From assembly GCF_022539315.1 (NCBI RefSeq), contig NC_066315.1:20931649-20995648 (forward strand): a DNA stretch of 64,000 bases, in the 5' to 3' direction. The DNA is from Serinus canaria. Lineage: Eukaryota > Chordata > Aves > Passeriformes > Fringillidae. Position numbers and translations under genes: made by a program. The notes below the pieces were generated by a model. The model saw only the letters and a list, made by a program, of their open reading frames with translations, made no database searches and was not told where the DNA came from. Positions 13,636 through 32,161 of this stretch are shown one piece after another. The stretch's first letter is position 1. Every line of letters begins with the position of its first letter.

Positions 13636-16600
13636 ATTGCCCTTCCTTTCAGAAAAAGGTGGTTGCTGATTGTTTTTAGAATGTGAATCTGCTCACCTTT
13701 GGAGTGTGATTCTGCAAGACCCTGTGGCCAGAGAGATGTTGGATGTTTCCAGGCTGCAGACTCAAGGCTGCTTTAATGGCCTCAAGCTGCTTGATGTATT
13801 AGCAGCTGAACTGTTTTTTTGGTGGGTCCCACACACTACTGAGCACTCTGCTTTCCTGGCACAAGTGGGCAGCCTCATCCTTCTCAATTTTGTGAGCCAT
13901 GAGAGCCTCAAAACAGCATTCTCTTTAACGGGGAGCAGTCAAGGAGAACTATGCTAATTATCTGGGTAGAGGATCCTTTAGGTCTTTGCCAGTTTTTATC
14001 AAAGCATAAAAAGCAATTATTAAAATTAATGCAATTTACCATGTGTTCTACTTCTAGCAAAGCTATTTTTGGCAAGGGTTTCCATCTGTCCCATTCAGCA
14101 AGATCAGCCACAGACTTTTGCTCTGTATTCCACTTCTCAGAGTTCTCATGTGGAGCTTGGCAAACACGAGCCTTTCTGCAGGGGGGAGCACCTCCACTGC
14201 AGCACCCAGTTTACCTGAGAGCTGCCATCACCAGGCAATTGTGTCCTCATCAGGACAAATACTTATACTTCTTTCTCTGTTGCTCTCTGCTGGCACTGTG
14301 GATGCCCCTTGGTGAGGAAATGCTGCACCCTCTGCCCTGAGTAGGTGGCTAGTGGGAAATGATGTGGGCTAAGTGACAAATTTGCCTGCAGGTTTTCACA
14401 TAACAGCTTTTATCTGTATTTTTCACAGTTCTACAGCCTGCCTTAAAGCAATTAGAAATTAGTTCATTTACATTCTTATACAGCTGAAGGCAAAACAGCA
14501 CAAGGAGAATGAATTTGTAGGGAATAAGGACCTGACTCCAGGATAGTGCCCATGGGCCCATTGACATTCAAAGTCAAAAGCCAGGCACAAACACCTGGAT
14601 AAACAGGAACACAGCAGGTGGGATTGTCCAGAGTGGAGGCACATGAATCTTCCAAGTGACTTGAGTTCTGGGGATGGTTTTACACTTGCCATCCTCTCAC
14701 AGTCCTCTGGCAGCAGCATCCTCTGCACTGAGATCTCACCTCTGTACAAGTGAAAGAGAACCCTGCAAAGGAAACAGCAAGGGCAGCTCAGTTTATCCTT
14801 TGTGCCCCTCATCTGAGGTTGCACAGGTGAAGGAAACTGCGCAGATGAAGGAGAGTATTCTAACATGACATGCTGGAATCACAGAGGTGAGGCAGTTTAT
14901 TTTGACTGGAAAATAGAAAGCCAAGCAGTATTTTGATTTGTGAATACCCCAAAAGGAAGGGAAGCCCAGATGTGATGCTGTCACTGAGATACCCACTTGC
15001 TGGCTTCAGACTAGCTATTTATTAACACTCTAAAATGAAAAAGCTGCAATAGATTGAGTGGGGAGGTGTGATCAAGATATAATGAAGAACAGAAAACTAA
15101 TAAAAAATCTATGTTAAATGCCAAATAAATGCCTACCCAGTGTAAAGAAAAAATATCTGGGATATAAAACCCAGGGGGGTGATCTAATGAATAAAAAGGA
15201 AACTGACTCAAAGTCTTTAGTCTCAGTCTCTCTGGTGGCTGAATTCCAGAGTTGCCAAGCTTTGCAGCACAACAGCGCATTGCTTTCCACTTGCCATATT
15301 TCCTGAAAAAAGGAACCCAAGCAACAAAGTTGGCAGCACAAATTTGGTTTGTGCTTAAAGTCATTAATATCCCTACCTGGTGGGAGACAAATGTTGGAGA
15401 AGCCCTCAACAGACAAGTTGTCTGAAGGATTTGCTCAAAGCTGCCTTGAAGTTGCTGTCATCACCCTTGCTGCAGATTTCTCCCTGTGCCGAAATAACAA
15501 AGATTGCTCCTGCAGACTCACTCCCTGTGCTGCATTTTGCCTGGTTCAAAATTAATTCTCAAAATAATACCTAAACATGTTTTTCTCAACATATTATCAC
15601 TGCAATATTATGTCAGGAAATGCTGCTCTCCAGAAATGGCATTTCCTTTGTAACCCAGGTGCACAACAGTCTTACCCTGCTCAGAGGCCCTGCTCAGATA
15701 TCCTCTTCTGATCCCTTCCAGCATTGCAGGGAGAAGTGGCATTTATCAGGACACCCAGTGAAAATTCTTCATTTCATTCCCCCTCCCAGGCATTAAAATC
15801 CATAAAAGATTCTTGCCTTTTTAAGATATTGAATGACTGGTATTAGTGGTTTAAAGTTAATGAAACAGGAGATTCCAGGGTAAATTCCATTCTCACAAAT
15901 AGCAGTGGAACTCCAGTGTAAGTTCAGTGAGCTTCACTGTGTGGCAGCAGAGGAGAAAGGGCTCCTTCCAGGCCAACAGACTCACTCACGAGCTAAGTGC
16001 AAACAGCATTTGGCACTCAATCAGCTCAGTAGTAATGCATGCCAGGGATTGAGAATATTTTCGTGGAATATTGTGTATATTATTCCTGTCTTTTGGGTTG
16101 CATTTAAACAATAAAACCCAAGATAGCAAGTTCCTGAATTGTGATAGGTTTTATTGTTCTGTTCTGATTTCTCAAAACATACACATTTTTATTTTACATT
16201 TGTATGCATACATGTGCATGGGCATATGTGTGTCTCTCCATATTGAAAGCATATTTGTAATGTCTCAGTGCATGAAGGCAACATTCTAGCTGAAATTTGC
16301 TCTTCCTGGAGATCAGAAAATCTCTGTCCCAGATGGCAGACATGCTCTCCAGCCAGTCATGTTCCATTTCTCACTTGAGGCATTTTGGATTTGTGCAGTA
16401 ATTGTGCACACTAGAGTTTTAATAGTACATAGAATAAACACAAACAGTCTAGCTGAAAATGCATGAATTGCATAAGAATACATGCATTTCTTGGGGGAGG
16501 GGGTGAATACTTCTATTTTTGTCTCCAGTATGCATCCTTTACTTATTTCGTTAAATGCCCAAATAATATGACAGAAAATAAAATAACAAATACCAAACCC

Positions 16601-19600
16601 AAAGTTACATCCAGTACAGGAGAGCTTATTAATAATGGCATTGGCAATACATTATGCTGGAAAAAAATACACAATGGTTCCTCTGCAAGGCTTGTATCTC
16701 TACAATGCCACAAGGAATGTCCTGGTCCCTTCCTCATTGTGCAGGCATAATCAGTCCCTCTTGGGAAGGAGAGCACTCATTGTATCTCCCTGTGATTTGC
16801 AACTCTGTTGTAGCAAACTAATTTTAGCAGACTGGACAAACAGAATTGAAATGGGATTCCAGGGATGTGATGCAAATAAGCAGACCCAATTCTGATCTCA
16901 TATGTGCTAGTTAACATCTCAGTTTACAGCTTCCATCAATGGAGTTATTCCTAATTTGTGATGGATTTGGCCTACAGAATAATATTGCAGCATGCCTTTT
17001 GTAACAATGTAAGGCCAACTTTTGCAAAATTCCAAACACAGTTGCCAACTATAATAATCAAAACTCAGTGTCTTGCAGGACCACACCAAAGCCCACAGTG
17101 TGCCATTTTCTTGTTGGGGAGATTGTTTGGGATCAGACAGTCTCCTGCTTTAGCTAATGAACAGATAGGAAGAAAAATGAATGATCAGAAGTAATTGCAA
17201 CTTGCAAAGTAAATTACACCATTAACTGCTCCAGAAATCAATAATCAGGCACAAAAAGAAATTCAGTTGAGGGGATGACAGAAGAAAAAATAAATCTCTT
17301 GGGCATCTTGCCACTCTGGGGATTTTAATTTTGAGTTTTCCACTCCCATCTATCCATTCTTATTGCCCATCCATCAACCTCCTGATGAATATAAAGGACT
17401 CCAGTATGAAATGCCAGAAGATTGCTGGGTTGGTAGAACAATGGAAAGGGAGTCTTTCAGGTTTGGAGAAGGAAGGGTAAATCACAGATGACAGTTTAGA
17501 AAAGCTTGTCTGCTCTTGCTTTTTTCCCCTAACATCTCTCTTTAATAGCATTGGCAGTCTAATAACCATTTCAAAGGTAACCAAAATAGTTCTCATGGGC
17601 AAATCATCTGGAAATCTCCTCCTGATTGACTCTAACTACTGACATAATTTTTAATAGAAGTGCAACATGATATATGTCTTTGCTTATTGGTATAGCTTTA
17701 AGCAGGGACAAAGTGGTTGTTTAATCTTACTCCCATGTTAGAGGCATTTATCTTCCACCCCTTTGTATTTACTATTTACATCCTCATAAGAATGCTGACA
17801 CTGTAGCCTTCATTATTAGCAATACTCCTTGATTTAATAGCATTTATGACTATCTCTGTATTTTGGGCTTTATTAATGAACACTGTGAGATCTTCTGAGT
17901 GCCTCCTTGTGACAGGTTATGTTGTGTGGATTTTGATCAGAAGAGAGTTAAAAGGAGGAGAGTGGACCAAGCAGAAAGCCTACATGGAAAATGTGGTTAC
18001 ATAGGTGGTGGCAGAAGACAGCACTTCTTCGTTAAAAGAGGGTGATCAGTTAAAATGCCCATCCTACAGGATGGGAAAAGTGGGGTGTAGACAGAAAAAT
18101 ATGTTTTCAGCAAGTACAGCTGAGCTGGACCCTGCTGCAAGCAGGTGCTGTCATGGTCTGTAGGGACACTGGATGCCCAGGCTCCTGTGAGAAAAGCTGG
18201 TGGAAGCACTGTATAAAAACCCTCATGGCTGGAAATCCAGTTCCTGAAATGCAGAGCACTTATGGGCAAACTGAGTCTATTAATGCAGGAAGCATTACTG
18301 ATTGGTGCAAGCATTGCTCAGTTACCCCTCCACAGCACCATGGCTCTTAGAGACTCTCCAGGAACAAATCCCAGCTCCTTGTGCAAAGCAAAGCGTGGAC
18401 CTGCCACCTGGAAAGGGGGACAAGTAAGAAAGGGGGTGTCAGTGGGTGCAGCTTTACCCAGAGACCATGAATGCGACACAGCTCTGGCAACTCTGTACCA
18501 TCACCAGGGCAAGAGCAATGAGCTGCTCAGGCCACACTGTGGATGGAGAGGTACTTGCATCATAACCAAAAATAATCCCAAGGCTGACTGCTCATGTGCT
18601 TTCCCAAGCAGCACTACAGCCTTGTATTCACCACCTTAGATCATGACTCCATAGGGATAAAATAGAGAGAAGACACAGACCAGCAGGCTTGAAGGTTAAT
18701 GGGAAAGAAGAAACCTGAAAGAACAATTTTTTTGCTTGCAATTGATGTTTTATTTTGAATAAACAAGGGCACTCGCAATTATGAGAATCTTTTATGGTTA
18801 ATTACTGCTATTTATGTTGACAATTATTGGGTGTCATATAGGAATCTTTTATATCCTTAAACTTTGTCAGCTGAATGGGTAAACTTTAGGTCCCTATGTG
18901 TTTAAGACTTATTTTTACATACAGAGTTATGTTTTTATATCTGCGGTAATTCACCAGTCAAAACATGACATGCATGATTTTGGTTCCAATCTTTCCACTT
19001 TAATTCGGCTCTCACTCCTTCCCTCCCCCCAGTAACCAGTCTTATTTGACTGATCTTTTCAGATTAAAAGCTAAATGGAAGAAATATGTCAAATTTATTT
19101 GCAAATTCTCCTTGTTGAGCCCTGTCACTTCAGCGACAGCCCTCCTCGAATTCCCTCCCCATGTGGGTTTGAAAAGTGGATGTAACCCTTTCAAGGCTGG
19201 ATACATTTTCTTTGGATCATTTTCCTGCCTTTGCATTGACACTGGTCTTCAAAGGGCGCTATTAATTGCAATAAATCTTAATCTACAGTATCTCAAATCA
19301 CACATAAAGGTGGCTTAAATCCCTTAGTAGCAGAGAATAGCCTGGGAAAGGACTTCCTATGTTCCAAAGGACAGATAAAAACTTCCAAAAATCAGCAAAA
19401 CATTTTTTTTGTGTTACACACCAAAGCTGATTTACTTTCCATGAGCATAAAAAGCCTGATTTTTAATAAGGAATACAGTGGGCATCTTGCAACTCTATAA
19501 ACATATTTGGTCTTCAGTCATCCTGACCAAAATAGGTTTTGTGAGAGTTTGATTAAAGCTACCTCTACAGTCTCCTACCAAAACTGGTGCAGGACATGGT

Positions 19601-22218
19601 CCTCTCCAGGACCTGATGCCTGACACAAATGCCAGAGCTGATTTTGCCAAACTAAGGAAACAGACATGGAATAGGATACCAAGGATGGTTTGGGATAGCA
19701 ACATGTCGTTGCTGCGTCTGTCACCATGGTACCTTTGAGCCACCTAGAGTGATAGGAATATTTTTCCCTGTTTATATTTTACAGCATTAACCTAATTACA
19801 TGTTGGAATGAGTGCATATTTTTTCCTTGACCATATCACTGGGACCCAGGCTAAAATGCTAACCTTTAAGTATGCAATTAAATTAGTGTTTATAACAGTA
19901 CAGTGTAGCAAAGCCTTAATTTCTGAGCAGAGTGAAATTCAAAACATGTCTCTAAAATAATAATAAAAGAGATTGAAAATATAATTCAGAGGGAACCAGA
20001 TGCAGATAGGAGTGAGCAGAAGCAGGGTGGAGCTTGGCACAGCATTGGCACACTCATTTTCTAGGCATATGCCTTTTTCCATGGGACTCCTGCTTATTGT
20101 AGTTGGTAAAGGGTTACCCTTTCTCACAGAGTATTTTTCCTGGGCTAACTTTGAATTTAGCATTGCAGGTGTGAGGAGCCATTTTGTGCTTGGTGCCTGC
20201 AGGGTGTGTTGCCCTGTATGCCAGTGGTTGAATTTGTAAATTTTTTTCTTCAATTTTCCCCTGTGTTAGTGCTGAGGCAACAGCACCCATGTAAAACAGA
20301 TATGCATGTTATGCTGCATGTCTTTAAGCCTCTGTATGAACATTAACTAATTAGGGAGCAAGGGCTGTGACAAGGTTGTTGCAAATGGCAGAGGCTGCAG
20401 GGGCTACAGCTCGAGCACCACCTGCAAGTCTGACTGCACGAGGGCCCAGAGAACAGGAAAGGAAGCAAACAAGCTGAATGGCTGGAGCCAGCTAGCAAGA
20501 GGGCTTCAAAAATACAAATAAATTTAGCACATTAAGACTGGCAGCAGCTCATATAGGTGTAATGGTTACACTAAGAATGGACTGTCAATCTGGACTGTCA
20601 GCCTTTAGCATGGAGAGATTATAACCTAAGTGCTACCCAAGCCTTAATTACAGCAGATCAATTTTTGACACACCATTTCAGGGCAACAAAGGTCCCATAG
20701 CAAAAAGAGTTTCCTACTCTTCCTTTTAATTTGCACCAGACTGCTGAGATCTCTGGTGCATAACTTCTGAGCACTTTGGTTTCCCATTTTTAGTTTTCCA
20801 AGAAAATACAATTTTTCCTAGGCAACTAATCTGTTAACTAAGTCCAAGGTCACAGGTTATGTTCCAAGCTAACATAAAACCCCTGCTGACAACCCAGTAT
20901 TTGCCTTGATCTCTCTATTCTGGTTACTCTGGCTGTGATTTTTGTGGCTGTCTTCTTTGGGAGAAGGTCTGCAACGGTTTAGAGTGAATGAGCATCCCAG
21001 GCAGCACAAGTGAGGATAAAACTGTTAAGGAAAAGGTTGGTATGGTAGGACCAACTTTAAGAATCAGGCTTATCATAGCTGGAGTAAGGAGCTGAGGGTG
21101 TGCTTGATGCCAAAAGGTCACTCAGCATCACAATGGCTTCACAGTTCATGACAGGTTTGTGTTTATTTCAGAATGAGATCTGTCCTTTGCCTAACGTGCA
21201 TCGCAGCCATTGCAACGAAGGCTCATGCACACCCTGATGTCACAAAAACCAGCTGGCTTGGGGATGACTAAATACAACACCTCAAGGGCCCAGCTACAGG
21301 CTGAGACAGAGCAGTCACTTCTGGCATATCTTTTCAGTTTTTCTTGCCCAGAAGAAAAAACAGTGCTGAAAGCCCTTTCCCATGGGGTGAAGAGAGCAAT
21401 GAGATATGAACATAATCCTCCAAGTGTGTTGGACTGCCTTCCTGGGTCTTGAGGGGAAGCCTTAGCTAAGGGAACTGGCTAGCTTGTGTCAGTGCCAGAT
21501 AAGGAATTTTTTAAAGACAGAGCATTAGAGAAAAGTAAAAAATAAAAACTTTTTTAAAAGGGGAGGGAGGAATATTTACAAATGCGTGAATGGAAGGTTT
21601 GTCGACAGTTTTCTTGGGAGATAAGGAGCTGGACTGGCCCATCTCTGCACGGCATGGACACACTCGATGCCTTTGAGTCTCTCAGGAAAGAGCAAAAGGA
21701 GCTGCTGACATTTCTGCTTAAAAGGAAGAATCAATGAATCTTTGTTTCCCACTGCCTGCTTGTTTGACCTTATTGTGTTGCGGAATAGAAAAGAAATAAA
21801 AGAGAACAGTGAGAGGAGAGCAGATTCGTGCTAATAAAATCCAAGACAAGATCACAGCCCTCTGATCATCGCTGGAGATGCCATTATTTGGTTGTTGTCC
21901 TATTTGCTGCTGTTGCTCATTTCTGATTCTTGCCCTGCTGTAATAAGTCACACTCTTCCCAGCCATCATCCCTGTATTGACAGGCAAATGTCACCCAGCT
22001 TTGATTGACGTCCATTGCTCCTGAATACAGAAGTATGATTTAGGAATCAATTCTGTTTGTTTGTTTAAACAGCTCTTTGTGTACCTTGTAGATCTGTAAG
22101 CAGGACAAGTTCTTTAATATTTTCTCTGCAACATTGCCACTAATACTGCACATTCACCTTCCCACTCAGTCACAAAGGTGCCCATCAGACCCTGGGGGAG
22201 GAGAAGCCTTTCATGCAC

Positions 22219-22219
<1 letters not shown>
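13636..22219. other. Non-coding flank upstream of C1QL3
   Basis: No gene recognised. About 18,720-19,320 is a high-complexity AT-rich stretch with GGTTAATTACTG and CAATTATTGGG homeodomain-like sites, a candidate distal enhancer. The rest is unremarkable, with no identifiable transposon. Confidence 0.4.

Positions 22220-22255
<36 letters not shown>
22220..22255. repeat. A36 homopolymer tract
   Basis: Thirty-six consecutive A residues are followed by A-rich imperfect sequence to about 22,300. The tract lies about 800 bases upstream of the C1QL3 distal TATA candidate. No SINE or CR1 body was recognised next to it, so it is not clearly a retroposon tail. Confidence 0.95.
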
Positions 22256-22264
<9 letters not shown>

Positions 22265-23039
22265 GAAAAAATTAGAAGACAGCAAAAACAACAACAACAA
22301 AAAAACAGCCTCCAAGTTTTAACAAAATGCTTTACTGCCCCTGAGTTAAGCCAAAGAGATCTTTATATCAGGTCTTAAGCATCTGACGATTTGCATATAC
22401 CCCGGACTTTTCTTTGGCTTCTCAACAAAAGGGAACACTTTCCCTCAGTGCCGGTTTGCAAGCAGAGCCGCGGCTGGTTTTAACACCGGGAAACACGGTA
22501 GCCAGTGATGAGCACGTCAATTTTAATTCACAGGAAAAACTATTTCCTTTACTGTCTGTGTGGTTGCAATTGGGACGAGGAGAAAGAGGGAGATCCGAAA
22601 TTGCCTTAAATCTCTTTATTATTGTGGGAGGTATATTTTCAAATAACTTTTACTCGGACAATTGGTAAAACATCCCTGCATTTAAAGAGGTATTTCCCAG
22701 AAAACGCTAACATGGCAAAGTGGCCTCAGGGAAGCGTTAAGCAGGAGGTGGATTGACCTTTTAATTCTCGATCGGTGACCTGAAGGGTACCCAGAGGCTG
22801 CTAAGCACGTCTCTTCCTTTCGGTCTGCTTCAGAAAGAGCTGTCATCACAAGATGCAGCTAGTGAGTGAGGCTCACGATTTCGCTGTTCATCCGTTTGCG
22901 GGAGAGGTGGGGGAGGGAGAAAAGAAAAAAAATATATATTTCCCACACTGCCAGAGTAATGCCAAACTCTCTGTGAGTGGGAAGAGCAGAGCAGATGCTG
23001 GAATGAGATGCCAAAGCAGCTCCCCTTTCCCCTGCGCTT
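22256..23039. other. Proximal upstream region of C1QL3
   Basis: Unique sequence between the A36 tract and the CpG island, including the octamer motif at 22389-22396. No coding potential recognised. Confidence 0.5.
22389..22396. promoter_or_regulatory. Octamer motif (POU-factor type) upstream of C1QL3
   Basis: ATTTGCAT, the reverse complement of the canonical octamer ATGCAAAT, lies about 650 bases upstream of the distal TATA candidate. POU3/POU2 factors bind this motif and are active in brain, where C1QL3 is expressed. Function is inferred from the motif alone. Confidence 0.25.
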
Positions 23040-23048
23040 TTGGGTGCC

Positions 23049-23055
23049 TATAAAT
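23049..23055 (+). promoter_or_regulatory. Candidate TATA box of C1QL3 (distal)
   Basis: TATAAAT lies at the upstream edge of the CpG island, about 640 bases before the C1QL3 ATG. If used, transcription would start near 23,080 and give a 5' UTR of about 610 bases. A second AT-rich candidate, CATAAAAG, is at 23373-23380 and would start transcripts near 23,405. The sequence alone does not decide between them. Confidence 0.45.
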
Positions 23056-23125
23056 TGCTCCAGCGCGCTCGTCAGCCTCCTCCTCTCCTGGCAGGTGGCA
23101 CTCGGGCAGGATCCCGCTCTCCCTT

Positions 23126-23160
23126 CGGCTCCGGCTCCGGCTTCGGCTTCGGCTTCGGCG
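23126..23160. repeat. GGCTYC hexanucleotide array in the C1QL3 5' region
   Basis: About five tandem copies of GGCTCC/GGCTTC lie between the distal TATA candidate and the ATG. They would be transcribed as 5' UTR if the distal start is used. Confidence 0.7.
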
Positions 23161-23372
23161 CGGCGGCGCGGGCACTGGGCGGCGGGCACCGGGGCGGCCG
23201 GGAGGCGCGTCCCCGCTGAGGACTGTCGTCTCTGCGAAAAGAGAGAGAGAGGGAGGGAGAGAGAGAGCGAGCAGGCGAGCGGGGCGATCGCGAGAGGAAA
23301 GGCAAGTTCCAGGGAAAGTTGACTCGGACTGGCACAGCCTGCAAAAAAAAAAAAGTCGATCGCCAGCGGGAG

Positions 23373-23380
23373 CATAAAAG
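23373..23380 (+). promoter_or_regulatory. Alternative TATA-like element of C1QL3 (proximal)
   Basis: CATAAAAG is flanked by very GC-rich sequence. It would place the start site near 23,405, leaving a 5' UTR of about 285 bases. It is a weaker match to TATA than the element at 23049. Confidence 0.3.
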
Positions 23381-23569
23381 TGCGGGCGGCCGGGGCGCGG
23401 CGGCAGCTCTTCCTCTCCCGCTCCGCTCCCTCGCCCGCCCCGCGGCTGCAGCGGCCGCAGCGGAGCGCCGCGACCCGCGGGATCCCCCGCAACACCGGCG
23501 GCCCTTGGGAGGGCGGCCGAGCCCCAGGGGAGCCGAGCTCACTCGGGCTCGGCGTTTTTTCGGCTCTGA

Positions 23570-28838
<5,269 letters not shown>

Positions 28839-29330
28839 TAATGAGTAAAAAGACCCACCAAACCGGTCGAGAAATGAAGCCTGCTCTTCTAAGCGATGGG
28901 TTGCGTGGCAAAAGTCAATGAAACAAGCACCCCAGCAGAGAGTGACCACTGAACACCTCAGCAGTGGGGGAAAAAGTTGAATGCTACCTGATTCACATCT
29001 GTACAACACAGAGAAACCTTATGTTAAAAAACCACAAACCAAGTTAAACAGATGTGCGATCCACTTCCGCCAAAGCAAATACTTCCTCATTGTTAAGTGT
29101 CCATGTGAATGAAGTTCTACATAGATCAGATTTTTATAGGAAGGAAAGCCCACCCAAGGACGCTGAGTTATTTCTTCAGTGTATATGATACTTTGATGTG
29201 TTATGATCTTGCTGCTTTATCCATACTTCAGCTTTGGTTCTTGTGACTTACCTGCTAACAATGATGCTTGGAGTCCACTCATAGTGTGGTGAGGAATGAT
29301 TTTACAATAAAAGGAAGAGGTAATCAAAAT
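28839..29330 (+). other. C1QL3: C1QL3 3' UTR (minimum extent)
   Basis: The untranslated tail follows the TGA at 28836. The first AATAAA is at 29306-29311, giving a 3' UTR of roughly 490 bases. Later signals (ATTAAA near 29,838 and AATAAA at 30230-30235) could extend it, so the true end is uncertain. Confidence 0.55.
29306..29311 (+). terminator. Polyadenylation signal of C1QL3
   Basis: A canonical AATAAA sits 468 bases after the stop codon. It is the first on this strand downstream of the coding sequence. Additional downstream signals allow alternative 3' ends. Confidence 0.5.
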
Positions 29331-32161
29331 ATACTTTCTCTCTGCAAAGAAATTGTTTGCCTTGTACTTTTCTTACCCTTCCACTTAAAACTAGAAACTA
29401 ATCAGCTTTAAGCCTTAACTCAATGTTTTTGTTTTGTAGGTTTACATTAGACTTTTAACATAAAATCAATCCAGTGGAGTTATTTAAATTTTGTCTTTCC
29501 CTTAGCTGCCCTCTAAAAGAAAATGATAGAAGAAACCCTATTTTCCCCTGAAGAAGAGAACAGTTGACAAACTATTTTATTGGACCATATCCCTGATTCC
29601 ACCACAGCAAATGGCAAAACTCTCATTTCTATTAGTGGAAAAGGGATCTGGCTTTTGATTTGTATACATGTAAATATATATTTAGACAATTATTACAGGC
29701 CCATTGTTGATGGTTAGTTGTGTAAATATTTAGAAAGCCTGGCATCCATACCATCAGACTAAGGCAGAGTGTTTTCTTTGCAGCAATTAGTCTTCATTAG
29801 TCTTTTAGCACTTAGTCTGTACCTGGGTTCTATTTTTATTAAAGTAGTTATGAATTAATACACTGCAGATGTTCCACTAGAATTTCATAGGAATACAGAC
29901 AACCTTTATTGTCTTAGGTGTCTTGTCTCACTGAAGTCAGTGGGATTTTTCCAACAAAGGAAGAGTGGGAGATCTGACACATGAGAAAATGCTGTCACAC
30001 AGACCTTTTCCATGGAAGCTAGTACCAGTTTGTGATAAGGCGTGCCTACGAGATGGACACAGAGAAGCATATTACCAAAAATGATAACACATATGCAAAG
30101 AAAGAAGCAGATATTTACATGCAAAAAAAGTGTGTATTAAAACCTATTTTTCTCATTCATATAGATATAGATATAGATATATAAAGTCTCAAAGAAGCTT
30201 AATCCATATAGAGGATTAATGGCTTGGAGAATAAACTAAACAGAGATACATAGTTATAAAAGTGCTTTAAAATCAATCATAGCAGTAATGTCCACAGATT
30301 TTTTTTATTCAGAAAATGGATTTATTATTTGCTTTGGTTTTGGGAGGCTATTACTCTTAGGTTAAAACTTTCAGATTTCATTCTAAAGCTAAATTTCAGC
30401 GAGACTATTAAATTATTTTAGCACAGTTTGTTACTTACTTTTAACCTTTTGGCAAAATCAAGGTAACATCTCTGTAAATCATTAAAGAGTAACAGAGGCT
30501 ACCCCTAGCATTGCTATTTCATATACTCTGTCACAAGCAACCTTGTCTAATGTAATAAGGGTACAAACTTAGATTTATCTGCACTAAAATTTCAAGTGTC
30601 TGCCACTCTGAAAAAAAAAGCTCTCCAGTGCTGGCTACTCAGCAAAAGTCTGATAGAGATTTTACACATTGCCCTAAAAATCTCGTTGGAATGAGTGAAC
30701 CTTTTCTCAAACAGAACGTGTTACTCCTTGTTTTGAGTCGTTCAATTCAAAACAAATGCCGAGTGAGCCCAGGCTGGCTGAGAGGATCGCCAGGCAAACT
30801 TATCCAGGGTTTACAAGGGGACATGGTGCTGCCAGCTGCTTGTGTATTATCTCACCAGATGGGTAATGCTTCTACCTTATGACAAAGGGCCAGCTCATAT
30901 CTGTACATTGTAGTGGTTACTCCTGTTTAATTTCTATGAGGCAAATATTTTAGTACCAGATGTGTACCTGACTTGTCTGCTCGCTCCACTGTTGCTGTTG
31001 CTGGCCAGTGCACTCCCACAGCAGTGTAGCTAGAGATTCCCTGTGTAGTGCCCAGCACTCCTGCACCTAGAGCTAGAGATCTTTCACAACCAGCAATGTG
31101 CATTTACCACGGTGTGTATTGGTAAAGCTCAATACTACAAGACATACATGGTCAAATTTGAAGAAGCTTCTGAAATCAGGCTACCACTGCTATTGGAAAA
31201 CACCATCTTTTGGATAAATCATCTGCCCTGGTTAAAGTTAGACAAGAGCAAAGAACACACTTTATGTGAAAACCACATGTAAGGCAAACATTTCTTCCTT
31301 TTTCATCATATCTTGATATACTGATTTGTAAAGACTTATATCACAACCTTTGTTATAACTAATACAACTCATTAAAACTGTATTATGTAATATATTTTGA
31401 GTGCTGGTGTTGCATCCTTACAAAAAGAAGCTGGTATGTGTCAAGTTTTACATGAATGCTGTGAGACTCCAAGTTCATGAGAAAAAATTAATGCAATTAG
31501 AGAAAGACATCTGTAATAATACTGCACATAGTTTAAGAGGTGATCAAAATGCTTTATTCAAAAATATATTTTTCCATGTATTTTTTACATTTTCAGTTAT
31601 AACTAAGTAAATTGTTAAACTAGAAAGAAACCTTTTTTTTTTTGATTTGAGATTCCTCTTGCCTTCTCTTGTCAATGGAAGCTAATTAAAACTTCCAGAC
31701 CTTTCAATCAAGTATTATTCAAAGAATATGAGGATAATGAGAAGATTGACAGTATTACAAGGATTAAAATCAGCCCCTGAAGTCAGGAAATTTAACTGAA
31801 ATCCATAAATTCCTTCCAAGGAAATTTCCTTCCATGTGACACATCTTCAGAAGTAGTTTGTAGGTAACATTCAGTAACAGTATTAGATTATGCTTTTGAA
31901 ACAATTATTTTAGAATTTCAATACAAAAGATTCTGTAGGTAGGCTCATATTCAGTAAATCATTCATGAGCAAACTTTTAGAAGGGAGAAAATGTAGAGAC
32001 AGCACACAATTTTGATGCTCTAATTAAAAAGAAAAGTTACAATTAGTTTGTTTGCATCTACTTAATTTTTAGTTTCTCAGAATTTTTTTAAAATGACTGC
32101 TCTACTGAAATCTGAATTTTATTAGGCTTCCTTATAAATCAGGCATATTTATTCATTGTTC
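29331..32161. other. Gap between convergent genes C1QL3 and PTER
   Basis: AT-rich sequence between the two stop codons. It must contain the 3' ends of both transcripts, which could overlap if long 3' UTRs are used. A short (GATATA)n run is at about 30163-30182. Minus-strand AATAAA signals for PTER are at 32148-32153 (only 8 bases past the stop, so unlikely) and 31553-31558 (more plausible). No coding sequence was recognised. Confidence 0.6.

Noticed and set aside
32148..32153. AATAAA on the minus strand as PTER polyadenylation signal
   Set aside because: Only 8 bases beyond the stop codon. A 3' UTR that short is improbable, so the later signal near 31,553 is preferred.
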